DNA of 60,549 nucleotides from NCBI GenBank assembly GCA_040755755.1, contig JBFLZW010000044.1, positions 1-60,549 on the forward strand. Reading direction: 5' to 3'. Position 1 is the first letter of the stretch; the number at the start of each line of letters is the position of its first letter. Positions 42,519-51,654 of this stretch are shown here, piece by piece. The DNA is from a bacterium (GTDB taxonomy: Bacteria > SZUA-182 > DTGQ01). A program made the translations under genes and the position numbers. The notes below the pieces were generated by a model. The model searched no databases and was not told the DNA's origin. It saw only the letters and a program-made list of their open reading frames with translations.

Positions 42519-43054
42519 AGTTCACGGAAACGAAGTTAAAGAACGCCTATGTTATTGAGATTGAACCCATACGAGACGAACGGGGTTTCTTCGCCCGGAG
42601 CTGGTGTAAAGAAGAGTTTGAAAAACAGGGGATCGATTTTACGATCGTTCAGTGCAACATTTCATATAACGAAAAGAAAGGCACACTTCGGGGGATGCAT
42701 TATCAGATACCTCCTCATGAAGAAGGCAAGCTGGTATGCTGCACGAGGGGTGCCATCTACGATGTGATTATTGATCTGCGGCCGCTTTCCCCCACATATG
42801 GGCAATGGGATGCTGTTAAGCTCCATGCTGAACATCATACCATGGTATATATTCCGAAAGGTTGTGCCCATGGTTTTCAAACCCTGGAGGACAAAACCGA
42901 GGTTTTTTATCAGATGTCTGAGTTTTATTATCCGGAATGTGCAAGAGGAATAAGGTGGGATGATCCATCGTTTATGATTAACTGGCCATGGACAAAAAAA
43001 CGAACTATTTCTAAAAAAGATATAAATTATCCTTTGTTTGAGGATCCCTTATGA
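42515..43054 (+). CDS. rfbC: dTDP-4-dehydrorhamnose 3,5-epimerase family (RfbC-like)
   Basis: 179 residues in a cupin fold. The motifs RDERGFFARSWCKEEF, QCNISYNEKKGTLRGMHYQI and MVYIPKGCAHGFQTLED contain the catalytic His of RmlC enzymes. Although named for dTDP-rhamnose, it lies among CDP-sugar genes, and no rmlABD is present. It probably epimerises C3 and/or C5 of the CDP-4-keto sugar after C-methylation. It overlaps the genes on both sides by four bases. Confidence 0.88.
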   Translation: MKFTETKLKNAYVIEIEPIRDERGFFARSWCKEEFEKQGIDFTIVQCNISYNEKKGTLRGMHYQIPPHEEGKLVCCTRGAIYDVIIDLRPLSPTYGQWDAVKLHAEHHTMVYIPKGCAHGFQTLEDKTEVFYQMSEFYYPECARGIRWDDPSFMINWPWTKKRTISKKDINYPLFEDPL

Positions 43055-44082
43055 AACCCAAAAATAAAGTACTAATCGCTGGAATTGGAGGTGCCTCTTT
43101 AGGTACAGAGATATTGAAATGTCTCCTATTGACCGGACGTTATCAAGTTTTTGGGTGCGACATTTCTGAATTCGCTTATGGACATTATCAAGAGGGATTC
43201 AATAAGACTTTTTTAGCTACCCCCCACGACTATATTGAATCGGTGCTAGAGATATGTTCCAAAGCAGATGTGGATTTTATAGTTCCTGGCGGGGAAGAGC
43301 CTATGGCCTTACTCAGTACATCTGCTAATATATTTACAGATAAAGGAATCCATTTGGCAATCAATTCGCCGGCAATTATAGAGAATTTTTCTAATAAGAA
43401 AACCACTTTTGAAATTTTATCCCAACTCGGTTTCCAATTGCCCTTAACTAAGGTTGTCACAGAAATCAGTGACCTGGATGAAATGCCTTTCCCTTCTATA
43501 GTGAAACCGGCTACTGGTTCAGGAGGAAGTAGTTTTGTTTTTCTGGCTGCCAACAAAACTGAAGCGGCAATTTATACCCAATATCTTCTTAAAAATGGGA
43601 AAACCCCCTTGATACAAGAATACATTCCTGAAGATGAAGGGGAATTTACTGTAGGAGTTCTTTCACTTCCAAATAAAGAATTGGTCTGTTCAATCGCTTT
43701 AAAGCGTGTATTTAACGTTAAATTGTCAATATCTTCTAAGACAAAGAGCGGATTAATTTCTAGTGGATATAGTCAAGGTCTTATCGATGATTTTCCAGAG
43801 GTACGGATGATAGCTGAGAAGATTGCTGCTGCAATACAAAGTAGCGGCCCGCTAAATATCCAAGGCCGACTAAAGAATGGTGTTTTGATCCCATTTGAGC
43901 TCAACCCCCGGTTTTCGGCTTCCACTTATTTACGGGCCATGGCGGGAATCAATGAAGTAGATATTTATTTACAATATGTTGCTACTGGTCATATTGAGAA
44001 GCCTTTAGAAATTCGTAAAGGGTACTATTTTAGGAGCCTGACTGAGGTTTGTGTTGATAAGGGAAAGATCAAAAATGATTAA
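43051..44082 (+). CDS. ATP-grasp ligase-like protein
   Basis: 343 residues. The N-terminal pre-ATP-grasp domain (VLIAGIGGASLGTEILKCLL) leads to ATP-binding segments FPSIVKPATGSGGSSFVFL and LIQEYIPEDEGEFTVGVL, with metal-binding residues in PFELNPRFSASTYLRAMAG. It resembles CarB-type and glycan-cluster ATP-grasp proteins, which join a carboxylate to an amine through an acyl phosphate; the substrate is unknown. The end overlaps the next gene by eight bases. Codon usage is clearly more AT-rich than in the rfbFG genes before it. Confidence 0.82.
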   Translation: MKPKNKVLIAGIGGASLGTEILKCLLLTGRYQVFGCDISEFAYGHYQEGFNKTFLATPHDYIESVLEICSKADVDFIVPGGEEPMALLSTSANIFTDKGIHLAINSPAIIENFSNKKTTFEILSQLGFQLPLTKVVTEISDLDEMPFPSIVKPATGSGGSSFVFLAANKTEAAIYTQYLLKNGKTPLIQEYIPEDEGEFTVGVLSLPNKELVCSIALKRVFNVKLSISSKTKSGLISSGYSQGLIDDFPEVRMIAEKIAAAIQSSGPLNIQGRLKNGVLIPFELNPRFSASTYLRAMAGINEVDIYLQYVATGHIEKPLEIRKGYYFRSLTEVCVDKGKIKND

Positions 44083-45343
44083 ATGGATAACAGATAGATT
44101 AGGTACATCTGCTAAAATAGATGCGGTTGAACACCCAAACATTCATATTGTCGATGTTCGAGACATGGTTGATAAGCTAGGTAATTCTATCGATGAGGTT
44201 AAGAAAAAGATTGAGGAGGTTATCAATCCTTTAAACCAGGGGAAAAGAGTTGTTATTTGTTGTGATTATGGTATGTCGCGAAGCAATGCAATTGCTGCTG
44301 GCGCATTGGCAAAAATTTCACATATATCCTTTAATGAAGCAGTAGGCAAAGTTATGTCAGCTACATCTGAAAAGGCAATCAAGATTGAAGTTCTCTCTGT
44401 TATACGTAAAGCCCTTGAAAATGCTGTACCTGATAATACAAATAATAACCCGTTCTTAAAAAAGAGTATTTTCATGACCGGACGTTCTGGGTTTATTGGT
44501 ACTTCTTTGCTTCCTTATCTTCAAACCTGCCACAAAATATTTGCTCCTGAACGGGAGAAACTAGACCTTATAAAGGGGCCGGTTGAGTTAGACCTTATGG
44601 TTAAGGAAGAAGGCATCGATACAATAGTGCACTTAGCAAATCCGCGTATTTACACCTCTCATGAAGCAATGGGAGAAACCCTGCTATTGCTGAAAAATGT
44701 CCTTGACGTTTGTCGTGAAAATAAAGTCAAATTGATTTACCCCTCTAGTTGGGAAGTATATTCAGGATATCGATCGAAGTATTTGTTGGCAGCAGAGTCT
44801 TTGCCATCTTTTCCCAAGGGAACTTATGGAGAAACCAAGTATCTTTGCGAAACATTGATCAAACAGTATCAACAACTGTATGGTATTGATTATGTTATAT
44901 TACGCTTTAGCCCAATCTATGGTTTAGGCAGTGATAGACCAAAATTTATATATAATTTTTTGGAAAAGGCCATTCACAATGCTGAAATCACAACACATAA
45001 ATATATGAATGGCTTTCCTACATTAGACCTTCTTTATATTGATGATGCTATTTCTGCTTTAGTTAAGGTTATTGAGACAAACTATATCGGTTTTTTAAAT
45101 TTTGGTACTAGTACAGGAACATCGACGACCGAAGTTGCCCAACTTATCATCAAGGAATTAGGCTCAAAAAGTATAGTCAAGCACAGGGAAATCGAAGATT
45201 TTGCTCCAAACATTGTGATGGATACTACGCGAGCAAGAACAGAGATTGGATGGCAACCTAAGATCAGAATTGAAGAGGGCCTTCAACAGATTATAAGTGG
45301 TTTCTGCAGAAAATATAAAAGGGGATATCTGAATGGAAAATGA
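44075..45343 (+). CDS. Dual-specificity-phosphatase-like / SDR epimerase fusion
   Basis: 422 residues from ATG 44075, with GGGAAAGATC upstream. Residues ~1-115 look like a dual-specificity phosphatase, with the signature C-x5-R in VVICCDYGMSRSNAIAAGAL. The rest is an extended SDR with the NAD-binding motif FMTGRSGFIGTSLLPYLQ, the active-site Tyr-X3-Lys in GTYGETKYLCETLI and LLYIDDAISALVKV. Fusing a Cys-phosphatase domain to a nucleotide-sugar epimerase/dehydratase is unusual. It could remove a phosphate from the sugar before or after epimerisation, or regulate a partner. The eight-base overlap with the ATP-grasp gene suggests joint function. Substrate not predictable. Confidence 0.8.
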   Translation: MIKWITDRLGTSAKIDAVEHPNIHIVDVRDMVDKLGNSIDEVKKKIEEVINPLNQGKRVVICCDYGMSRSNAIAAGALAKISHISFNEAVGKVMSATSEKAIKIEVLSVIRKALENAVPDNTNNNPFLKKSIFMTGRSGFIGTSLLPYLQTCHKIFAPEREKLDLIKGPVELDLMVKEEGIDTIVHLANPRIYTSHEAMGETLLLLKNVLDVCRENKVKLIYPSSWEVYSGYRSKYLLAAESLPSFPKGTYGETKYLCETLIKQYQQLYGIDYVILRFSPIYGLGSDRPKFIYNFLEKAIHNAEITTHKYMNGFPTLDLLYIDDAISALVKVIETNYIGFLNFGTSTGTSTTEVAQLIIKELGSKSIVKHREIEDFAPNIVMDTTRARTEIGWQPKIRIEEGLQQIISGFCRKYKRGYLNGK

Positions 45344-46154
45344 AATAAGCAAGGGAGGCTCTAACGGAAGAATAAAGATGACAAATAAATCCAGTGAGCA
45401 ATACTCGATGCTAAATCCAACACAACAGACTGAGAAAGATTTTGAATACGCCAAAGGCATGGATCATTATTATGCGAGTAGTCTTGGCACCAATATGGAC
45501 AAGCTGCGACACTTCAATAAGTATGTACCGAGGCAGACGCTCAGTATGTTTCTCGCCAAACATGCCCTATTTCAGCGAGTAATCGGTATTCACGGCCATA
45601 TTATCGAATGTGGCGTATATCTCGGCGGTGGCTTAATGACTTGGGCGCAACTCAGCGCAATCTATGAGCCTGTTAACCATGTCAGGCGTGTGGTTGGTTT
45701 TGATACATTCACAGGTTTTGTCAATATACATGATAAGGACAAAAGTGAAAATAACCTTAAGTACTCGGTTGAAGGCGGACTGGCTACCAATGCATATGAC
45801 GACCTTCAGGAATGCATCCGGCTGTACGATTTGAACCGCCATATCGGGCATATTCCACGGGTCGAGTTGGCAGTAGGCGATGCTATACAAACGATCCCTG
45901 AGTACGTACAGAGAAACCCGCATTTGGTCATTGCCTTGCTCTATCTTGATTTTGACCTGTATGAACCAACCAAAGTCGCTATCGAAACTTTTTTGCCTCG
46001 GATGCCCAAGGGGGCAGTATTGGCCTTTGATGAGTTGAACCAGGCATCCTGGCCAGGCGAAACTTTGGCCGTTTTAGAAACAGTCGGCCTGCGTAATCTC
46101 CGGATTGAAAGATTTCCATTCACATCGGCACTTTCATTCGCTATTCTTGAATGA
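45333..46154 (+). CDS. TylF-type sugar O-methyltransferase
   Basis: 273 residues. The SAM site is IECGVYLGGGLMTWAQLSAI. The family motif continues with VVGFDTFTGFVNIHDKDKSE and metal-binding residues in LLYLDFDLYEPTKVAIETF and VLAFDELNQASWPGE. TylF/macrocin O-methyltransferases methylate hydroxyls of deoxysugars using SAM and Mg2+. The start overlaps the SDR fusion gene by 11 bases; an internal ATG at 45378 is another possible start. It probably decorates a sugar of the repeat unit. Confidence 0.85.
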   Translation: MENEISKGGSNGRIKMTNKSSEQYSMLNPTQQTEKDFEYAKGMDHYYASSLGTNMDKLRHFNKYVPRQTLSMFLAKHALFQRVIGIHGHIIECGVYLGGGLMTWAQLSAIYEPVNHVRRVVGFDTFTGFVNIHDKDKSENNLKYSVEGGLATNAYDDLQECIRLYDLNRHIGHIPRVELAVGDAIQTIPEYVQRNPHLVIALLYLDFDLYEPTKVAIETFLPRMPKGAVLAFDELNQASWPGETLAVLETVGLRNLRIERFPFTSALSFAILE

Positions 46155-46255
46155 TGAATGGAAAGTAACTCGACTTAGGAAATGTTACAATGGAAATATG
46201 CTTCCCATCACTGTGGCACTAAAGATGAATACCCAAGATGCATAAGAGACTAATT

Positions 46256-47377
46256 ATGGAACGAATTTCCGTATCTGGACCTTGGATTACGCAAAAGGAA
46301 ATCGACTATGTCACCGAGGCAGTGACTAATGCATGGTACGGCAATGCCAATGTCTATCACGAGCGGTTTGAAAAAGCCTTTCGGGATTATTTAGGAGTTC
46401 GCTTTGCCATTGCCCTGCCTTCTTGCACTTCAGCGATACATCTCTCATTATTGGCACTTGGGATAGGATCGGGAGATGAGGTGATTGTCCCGGATGTGAC
46501 ATGGATCGCTTCATCGGCCCCCATTACCTATGTCGGGGCAAGGCCGGTTTTTGCTGACGTCGATCCCAAGACCTGGTGTTTATCTGCTGATTCATTCGAG
46601 AAATGCATAACGCCAAAGACCAGGGCAGTAATTCCAGTTGATTTGTACGGCAACATGCCGGATATGGACGCTATTCAAGGCATAGCAAGGCGATATGGCA
46701 TAGCGATTATCGAAGATGCGGCAGAGGCGATAGGCTCCGAATACAAAGGGAAAAAGGCAGGTAGTTTTGGAGACTCAGGCGTTTTCAGTTTCCATGGTTC
46801 CAAAACTCTTACTACCTGCGAAGGTGGAATGCTGGTCACTGATCGGGAGGATATTTACCATCGTGCACTCGTACTGCGGGACCACGGTCGCAATCCGGGC
46901 GACAAGATGTTCAGGAATACGGAAGTGGCTTATAAATACAAAATGAGCAGTATGCAGGCAGCACTCGGTCTCGCTCAATTGGAGCGCATCGAAGAACTGG
47001 TTTTCCTAAAACGCCAAATTTTTGCCTGGTATAAAAAAGAATTAGATGGCCTTGGAGGGATAACCCTTAACTACGAAGCATCCAACACAAAAAATACCTA
47101 TTGGATGATCACCGTAATCCTCGACAAAAAGTTCAGAAAAGATAAAAATCAGCTAATGGAGTTAATGAGTGAAAAAAATATCGATTGTCGCCCTTTCTTC
47201 CATCCTCTAAGTTCCCTTCCTGCCTATGAAAATTTTGAGCAGGCTCAACAGGCCCGTATCCGTAATAAAGTCAGCTATCAAATCAGTCCGTATGGGATAA
47301 ATCTCCCATCTGGCATGGATATGACCGAAGTGAAGGTCAGATACGTTTGTGATGTCCTGAAGAGCATTTTACAGTAA
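46256..47377 (+). CDS. DegT/DnrJ/EryC1 aminotransferase (perosamine-synthase-like)
   Basis: 373 residues from ATG 46256; an ATG at 46238 is possible. SCTSAIHLSLLALGIGSGDE, IIEDAAEAIGSEYKGKKAG and SFHGSKTLTTCEGGML (PLP lysine) are clear. YKMSSMQAALGLAQLERIEE and the C-terminal CRPFFHPLSSLPAYENF match GDP-perosamine synthase-type enzymes. It makes a 4-amino-4,6-dideoxy sugar from a 4-keto sugar. It is the second aminotransferase in the cluster, so the glycan probably contains two amino sugars. Confidence 0.88.
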   Translation: MERISVSGPWITQKEIDYVTEAVTNAWYGNANVYHERFEKAFRDYLGVRFAIALPSCTSAIHLSLLALGIGSGDEVIVPDVTWIASSAPITYVGARPVFADVDPKTWCLSADSFEKCITPKTRAVIPVDLYGNMPDMDAIQGIARRYGIAIIEDAAEAIGSEYKGKKAGSFGDSGVFSFHGSKTLTTCEGGMLVTDREDIYHRALVLRDHGRNPGDKMFRNTEVAYKYKMSSMQAALGLAQLERIEELVFLKRQIFAWYKKELDGLGGITLNYEASNTKNTYWMITVILDKKFRKDKNQLMELMSEKNIDCRPFFHPLSSLPAYENFEQAQQARIRNKVSYQISPYGINLPSGMDMTEVKVRYVCDVLKSILQ

Positions 47378-47398
47378 CTCAAGCAGTGCTTAAGAAAT

Positions 47399-48931
47399 AT
47401 GTCTCCAATAAAACAAAATATCATAGCAAATTTTGGAGGTAAAGCTATTTCTGCTTTGCTGTCTCTGGTTCTTGTACCTCTGTACATAAAGTTTATGGGC
47501 ATTGAGGCTTATGGACTGGTGAGTATTTGTTCATCTTTGGAAGCTTTTTCTAATCTGTTTGATATGGGCATGAGCGCAACCATGAATAGGGAATTGGCAA
47601 GGCTTTCGGTAATGCCGGATAAAGCCCATGAGATGCGTTGCACGGTTCGAACACTGGAAATTATATATTGGAGCATTGCCATTTTTGTTGGTTTGGCAGT
47701 GGTTAGCCTTGCAAGACTTATTGCCTATTACTGGATTAAGGGAGTGGATTTGTCACCCGTGGCAGTCCAACAAGCAATAATGATCATGGGCGGAGTAATA
47801 GCTTTCCGATGGCCTCTCACTTTTTATTCAGGCGGTCTTCATGGTCTTCAAAAGCAGGTGTTATTAAATGGCATAGATGTTGGCATCGCTATTTTGCGTG
47901 GACTTGGTGCCGTTCTTATCCTCTGGAAGATTTCCCCTACTATACAGGCATTTTTTACCTGGCAGATTTTCACAGAAATGATTCACTCTTTTATGATGGC
48001 TGTCTTTTTATGGCGCAACTTGCCTAAAAGTGGTCATCGTCCTCATTTTCAGAAAAAATCATTGCATCGTGTCTGGCGTTTTGCGGCAGGAATGTCCGGC
48101 ATTTCTATCACATCCATTATTCTTATTCAAATGGACAAGGTTATTTTGAGCAAGGTATTGCCTTTGAAAATGTTTGGGTACTATACTCTCGCTTCAGTTA
48201 TGGCAAGCACCCTATATAAATTTATCACCCCTATTTCCAATGCTGTGTTCCCTCGATTTTCTCAATTGGTAAGCCTGCATGATCAAGACAGATTGAAAGA
48301 ATTATACCACAAAGGCTGCCAATTTATGTCGGTAATGATCCTGCCGGCTGCGATAGTGGTATCACTTTTTTCTTCAGAGCTCTTGCTTCTCTGGACGGGT
48401 AATCCAGGAATCGCAGCAAACGCGCATAGCATTCTCAGCCTTCTGATCATAGGCACTGCCCTTAACGGATTAATGAATCTTCCCTATGACCTCCAAATAG
48501 CCAATGCATGGACAAAACTTGCATTGTATACAAATATCATTGCATCCGTTGTATTTGTTCCCATGATTTACTTTCTTGCCACTCATTATGGCGCAGCCGG
48601 AGCAGCAAGTACCTGGGTTATCCTTAATACCGCTTATGCGTTTATTTGTATTCCGATTATGCATTCACGCTTGCTTAAAGGGGAACAATGGCGATGGTAT
48701 CTTAGTGATGTGGGAATGCCCCTCTTGGCTGCTCTATGTATAGCATCACTATGGCGACTATTTGCTCCAAATGGATTGTCGAGATATATGATGTTTATTC
48801 ATCTAGTTGGCGTTTCAATCACTACTTTGTTTACATCAGCTATATTCGCCTCTTTCACCCGTTCCTGGATTATTCAAAGAGTGATTAAGCTTAATAAGAT
48901 GTATTATGGAGGAGCATCAATTGCAGGATAG
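47399..48931 (+). CDS. wzx: Oligosaccharide flippase (Wzx)
   Basis: 510 residues with about 12-14 membrane helices. The N-terminus (IIANFGGKAISALLSLVLVP, then LYIKFMGIEAYGLVSICSSL) is typical of the MATE-like polysaccharide transporter family, and VFPRFSQLVSLHDQDRLKEL follows in the middle. It moves undecaprenyl-linked repeat units across the inner membrane for Wzy-dependent polymerisation. The glycosyltransferase gene downstream overlaps its end by 26 bases. Confidence 0.9.
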   Translation: MSPIKQNIIANFGGKAISALLSLVLVPLYIKFMGIEAYGLVSICSSLEAFSNLFDMGMSATMNRELARLSVMPDKAHEMRCTVRTLEIIYWSIAIFVGLAVVSLARLIAYYWIKGVDLSPVAVQQAIMIMGGVIAFRWPLTFYSGGLHGLQKQVLLNGIDVGIAILRGLGAVLILWKISPTIQAFFTWQIFTEMIHSFMMAVFLWRNLPKSGHRPHFQKKSLHRVWRFAAGMSGISITSIILIQMDKVILSKVLPLKMFGYYTLASVMASTLYKFITPISNAVFPRFSQLVSLHDQDRLKELYHKGCQFMSVMILPAAIVVSLFSSELLLLWTGNPGIAANAHSILSLLIIGTALNGLMNLPYDLQIANAWTKLALYTNIIASVVFVPMIYFLATHYGAAGAASTWVILNTAYAFICIPIMHSRLLKGEQWRWYLSDVGMPLLAALCIASLWRLFAPNGLSRYMMFIHLVGVSITTLFTSAIFASFTRSWIIQRVIKLNKMYYGGASIAG

Positions 48932-49796
48932 TGATCATACACCCCAGGTCAGCATTGGCATGCCAGTGTATAATGGAGAAAAATTTATAGGAAAGGCTCT
49001 TGACTCTCTTCTTCGCCAAACATTTACTGATTTTGAGTTGATTATTTCAGATAATGCTTCGACTGATGGGACAGAGGGGATATGCAGGCATTATGTTGCA
49101 AAGGATTCAAGGATTCGATATTGCCGACAATCACAGAACAAAGGGGGGAGTTGGAATTTTAACTTCGTTTTACACGAAGCCCAATGCGATTACTTTATGT
49201 GGGCAGCATGTGATGATTCCTGGGACAAAAATTTCATAAAAGATTGCGTTAATTTTATGGATAATCATACTGATATAGGGATTGTGTTTAGTAAGTTTTG
49301 GGTAACATCCAGGATGTATCCAATTATTAAAATGAAACGATTTCCTAATATGTCTTTTCTGTGTAATGAAGATCCATTCATCCGCGTTGCTAAGTATATA
49401 GAGCTTGAAGAAGCTACGTATAAGTCCAATGTGATATACGGCCTTTGGAGGAGAAGTATTGCAAAACAAACAATCGATGCCTTTGATGGTATGAAAGTAG
49501 ATAACGAGACGCCCTATATAGTTTTCTTTCTAACCAGGCATAAATGTTTTCAAATACCTCGTATCCTTTTCTATAAAACATATAAAATGTTTCCTCCCGG
49601 ACATTGGTTGGGTACCTTTTTATACAAGTCTGTTAGTCAGTGGAGGTATGGCCACTTAAGAAGAGATAACTGCATTAAACGTTTGGAAAGGCATTTTGAG
49701 GTACTACAGATGGCCATTAAAAGGGCTGGGGTATGGGATAATAACTACGAGAACATGCTCAATGAGAACTATGCACGAGCAATGAAATGGCTTTGA
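48906..49796 (+). CDS. Family 2 glycosyltransferase
   Basis: 296 residues. The GT-A fold has VSIGMPVYNGEKFIGKALDS, the nucleotide-binding ELIISDNASTDGTEGICRHY and the DxD-like WAACDDSW. The start may be ATG 48906 or TTG 48921; GGAGGAG lies between them and would suit the TTG. Either start overlaps the flippase gene. It transfers one sugar onto the lipid-linked unit at the cytoplasmic membrane face; donor unknown. Confidence 0.85.
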   Translation: MEEHQLQDSDHTPQVSIGMPVYNGEKFIGKALDSLLRQTFTDFELIISDNASTDGTEGICRHYVAKDSRIRYCRQSQNKGGSWNFNFVLHEAQCDYFMWAACDDSWDKNFIKDCVNFMDNHTDIGIVFSKFWVTSRMYPIIKMKRFPNMSFLCNEDPFIRVAKYIELEEATYKSNVIYGLWRRSIAKQTIDAFDGMKVDNETPYIVFFLTRHKCFQIPRILFYKTYKMFPPGHWLGTFLYKSVSQWRYGHLRRDNCIKRLERHFEVLQMAIKRAGVWDNNYENMLNENYARAMKWL

Positions 49797-49843
49797 AAAG
49801 TATAACGCCACAAGTTATAGTAAAATATATGGAAAGACAATAA

Positions 49844-50650
49844 ATGAAAGAAAAGATTAAGCATCAATTAAGAATCCCATACAGCATAATGGTACTATTG
49901 GGTTTTGATCCTCGTAAAACAATCCATGCTATAAGAAACTTGCCATTCTATTTGTATGATCTTAAGATCTTAAAAAACCAGCAAGCTTTTACCAAGAATT
50001 CTTTTCCATTTGGAAAGTTTTACCCCATTTTTGAAGAAAGGACTATGGAAAGCGGTTCAGCCAAGGGACATTACTTTCATCAGGATTTGTTAGTTGCCAG
50101 AAGAATTTCCTTAAACAACCCGAAAATCCACGTAGATGTTGGTTCTCGAGTTGATGGGTTTACTGCTCACGTAGCTTCATTTCGATCAATTGAAGTAATT
50201 GATATTCGTCCGCTATCAAGCCACATACCAAACGTCCATTTTATGCAGGCCGATTTAACAAAAAACCTTGAAAAGGATTTAATTGACTATTGCGATTCAT
50301 TATCATGCCTGCACGCAATAGAACATTTCGGGTTAGGAAGGTATGGAGATCCGGTTAATTACGATGGACATCTTATCGGATTAAAAAACCTATACAGAAT
50401 TCTCAAGCGATACGGGAAATTATACATCTCTGTCCCGATTGGTCCACAGCGGATTGAATTTAATGCACACAGGGTTTTTTCAATCGTTTATTTGCTCGAA
50501 TTATTCGTCGGTAAATACCAAATCGACCGCTTTTCATTTGTTGATGATAGAGGGGACTTGCATGAAAACGTTACACTGACCGACGATGGAATTGAGAATA
50601 ATTTTGGGTGCAACTATGGATGCGGCATCTTTGAGATGACAAAGCTATGA
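49844..50650 (+). CDS. DUF268 / methyltransferase-like protein
   Basis: 268 residues. KIHVDVGSRVDGFTAHVASF and VIDIRPL match a SAM-type Rossmann fold. LSCLHAIEHFGLGRYGDPVN and GKLYISVPIGPQRIEFNAHR match the DUF268 pattern often seen in surface-polysaccharide clusters. SAM methylation is likely but unproved. The N-terminal 80 residues are a separate helical segment. No strong ribosome binding site is seen before ATG 49844. Confidence 0.7.
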   Translation: MKEKIKHQLRIPYSIMVLLGFDPRKTIHAIRNLPFYLYDLKILKNQQAFTKNSFPFGKFYPIFEERTMESGSAKGHYFHQDLLVARRISLNNPKIHVDVGSRVDGFTAHVASFRSIEVIDIRPLSSHIPNVHFMQADLTKNLEKDLIDYCDSLSCLHAIEHFGLGRYGDPVNYDGHLIGLKNLYRILKRYGKLYISVPIGPQRIEFNAHRVFSIVYLLELFVGKYQIDRFSFVDDRGDLHENVTLTDDGIENNFGCNYGCGIFEMTKL

Positions 50651-50689
50651 ACTGAGATATTTCCATGGTTAATAGAAAGGAATATCCTC

Positions 50690-51577
50690 ATGGTGTGCAA
50701 GTACACCAAATTAGATGATTGGGTAAAAGAGCTGATTGTTGATCCTCTCAGCAAAGAGCCTCTCTCTATTAAAAACACTGGAGACTACTTAATAGCACCT
50801 TATGGTCGGCAATACCCGATTGTAAACGGTATTTATGACTTGCGCCTCTTAAATAACAAAACAACAAAAGATCAAAAAACATGGAAGAAGGGGCAGGTTT
50901 GGTTTGAACGCTGTACCCATAGCCTTGCAGCACATGATCTTGAACAAGATTATGTAGCTCAAATCAATGGGGTGAGGGAGGTCTATGAAAATATCCCTAT
51001 AACCGGTCGATGTCTCGATGTCGGAGGAAATGATGGCCGTCTTCGTGCATTTCTCGACCGCAATCAGCAATATGTTTCTTGCGATCCTTTTTTGGGTGTA
51101 TTTGATAACATTGAAAGCAGGAAAAGTTTACTTAAGGCATATCCGTTTCTGAAAGATCCTGTAAACTTTATTTGTTGTGATGCCGAGCATTTGCCTTTTC
51201 GATCATCCTCATTTGAAACTGTTCATATGCGCTCTGTGATAGATCACTTTCTCAATCCAGAATTATCTCTGAATGAAGCCTACAGGGTATTAACAGATAA
51301 TGGTATTTTGATTGTAGGCTTATATGTTCGTGGAGGGAAAACAGGTAAGGTTGATTTAATAACACAGTTCAAGGAGATTGTCAGAGCAGTTCTTCCTCTT
51401 ATTGGAATAAATAACCATTCCGATCATCATATATGGCATCCAACATATACCGAGTTGACAAATTTAATAAATGAATGTGGTTTCTCTATATCCAAGGTAC
51501 ACTGGCAAAAGGCTCATGACGCAGTGTGTTATATAGAAGCGAAAAAACGGCTGGGCACATATGCAATGGTAACCTGA
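50690..51577 (+). CDS. SAM-dependent methyltransferase with Trm112-like start
   Basis: 295 residues. Residues ~15-55 (LIVDPLSKEPLSIKN ... YGRQYPIVNGIYDLR) look like a Trm112-type module lacking the zinc cysteines. The class I methyltransferase follows: CLDVGGNDGRLRAFL, then FICCDAEHLPFRSSSFETVH, VIDHFLNPELSLNEAYRVL and GILIVGLYV. It probably methylates a sugar or glycan intermediate. It ends 77 bases before the polymerase gene. Confidence 0.8.
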   Translation: MVCKYTKLDDWVKELIVDPLSKEPLSIKNTGDYLIAPYGRQYPIVNGIYDLRLLNNKTTKDQKTWKKGQVWFERCTHSLAAHDLEQDYVAQINGVREVYENIPITGRCLDVGGNDGRLRAFLDRNQQYVSCDPFLGVFDNIESRKSLLKAYPFLKDPVNFICCDAEHLPFRSSSFETVHMRSVIDHFLNPELSLNEAYRVLTDNGILIVGLYVRGGKTGKVDLITQFKEIVRAVLPLIGINNHSDHHIWHPTYTELTNLINECGFSISKVHWQKAHDAVCYIEAKKRLGTYAMVT

Positions 51578-51654
51578 CATTGTCGAGTTAATAGCTATAA
51601 GAAATAAGTCTGGTTGCCAGAGTTTCCTAAAAATTAACCTGCTTATTAATTCTC

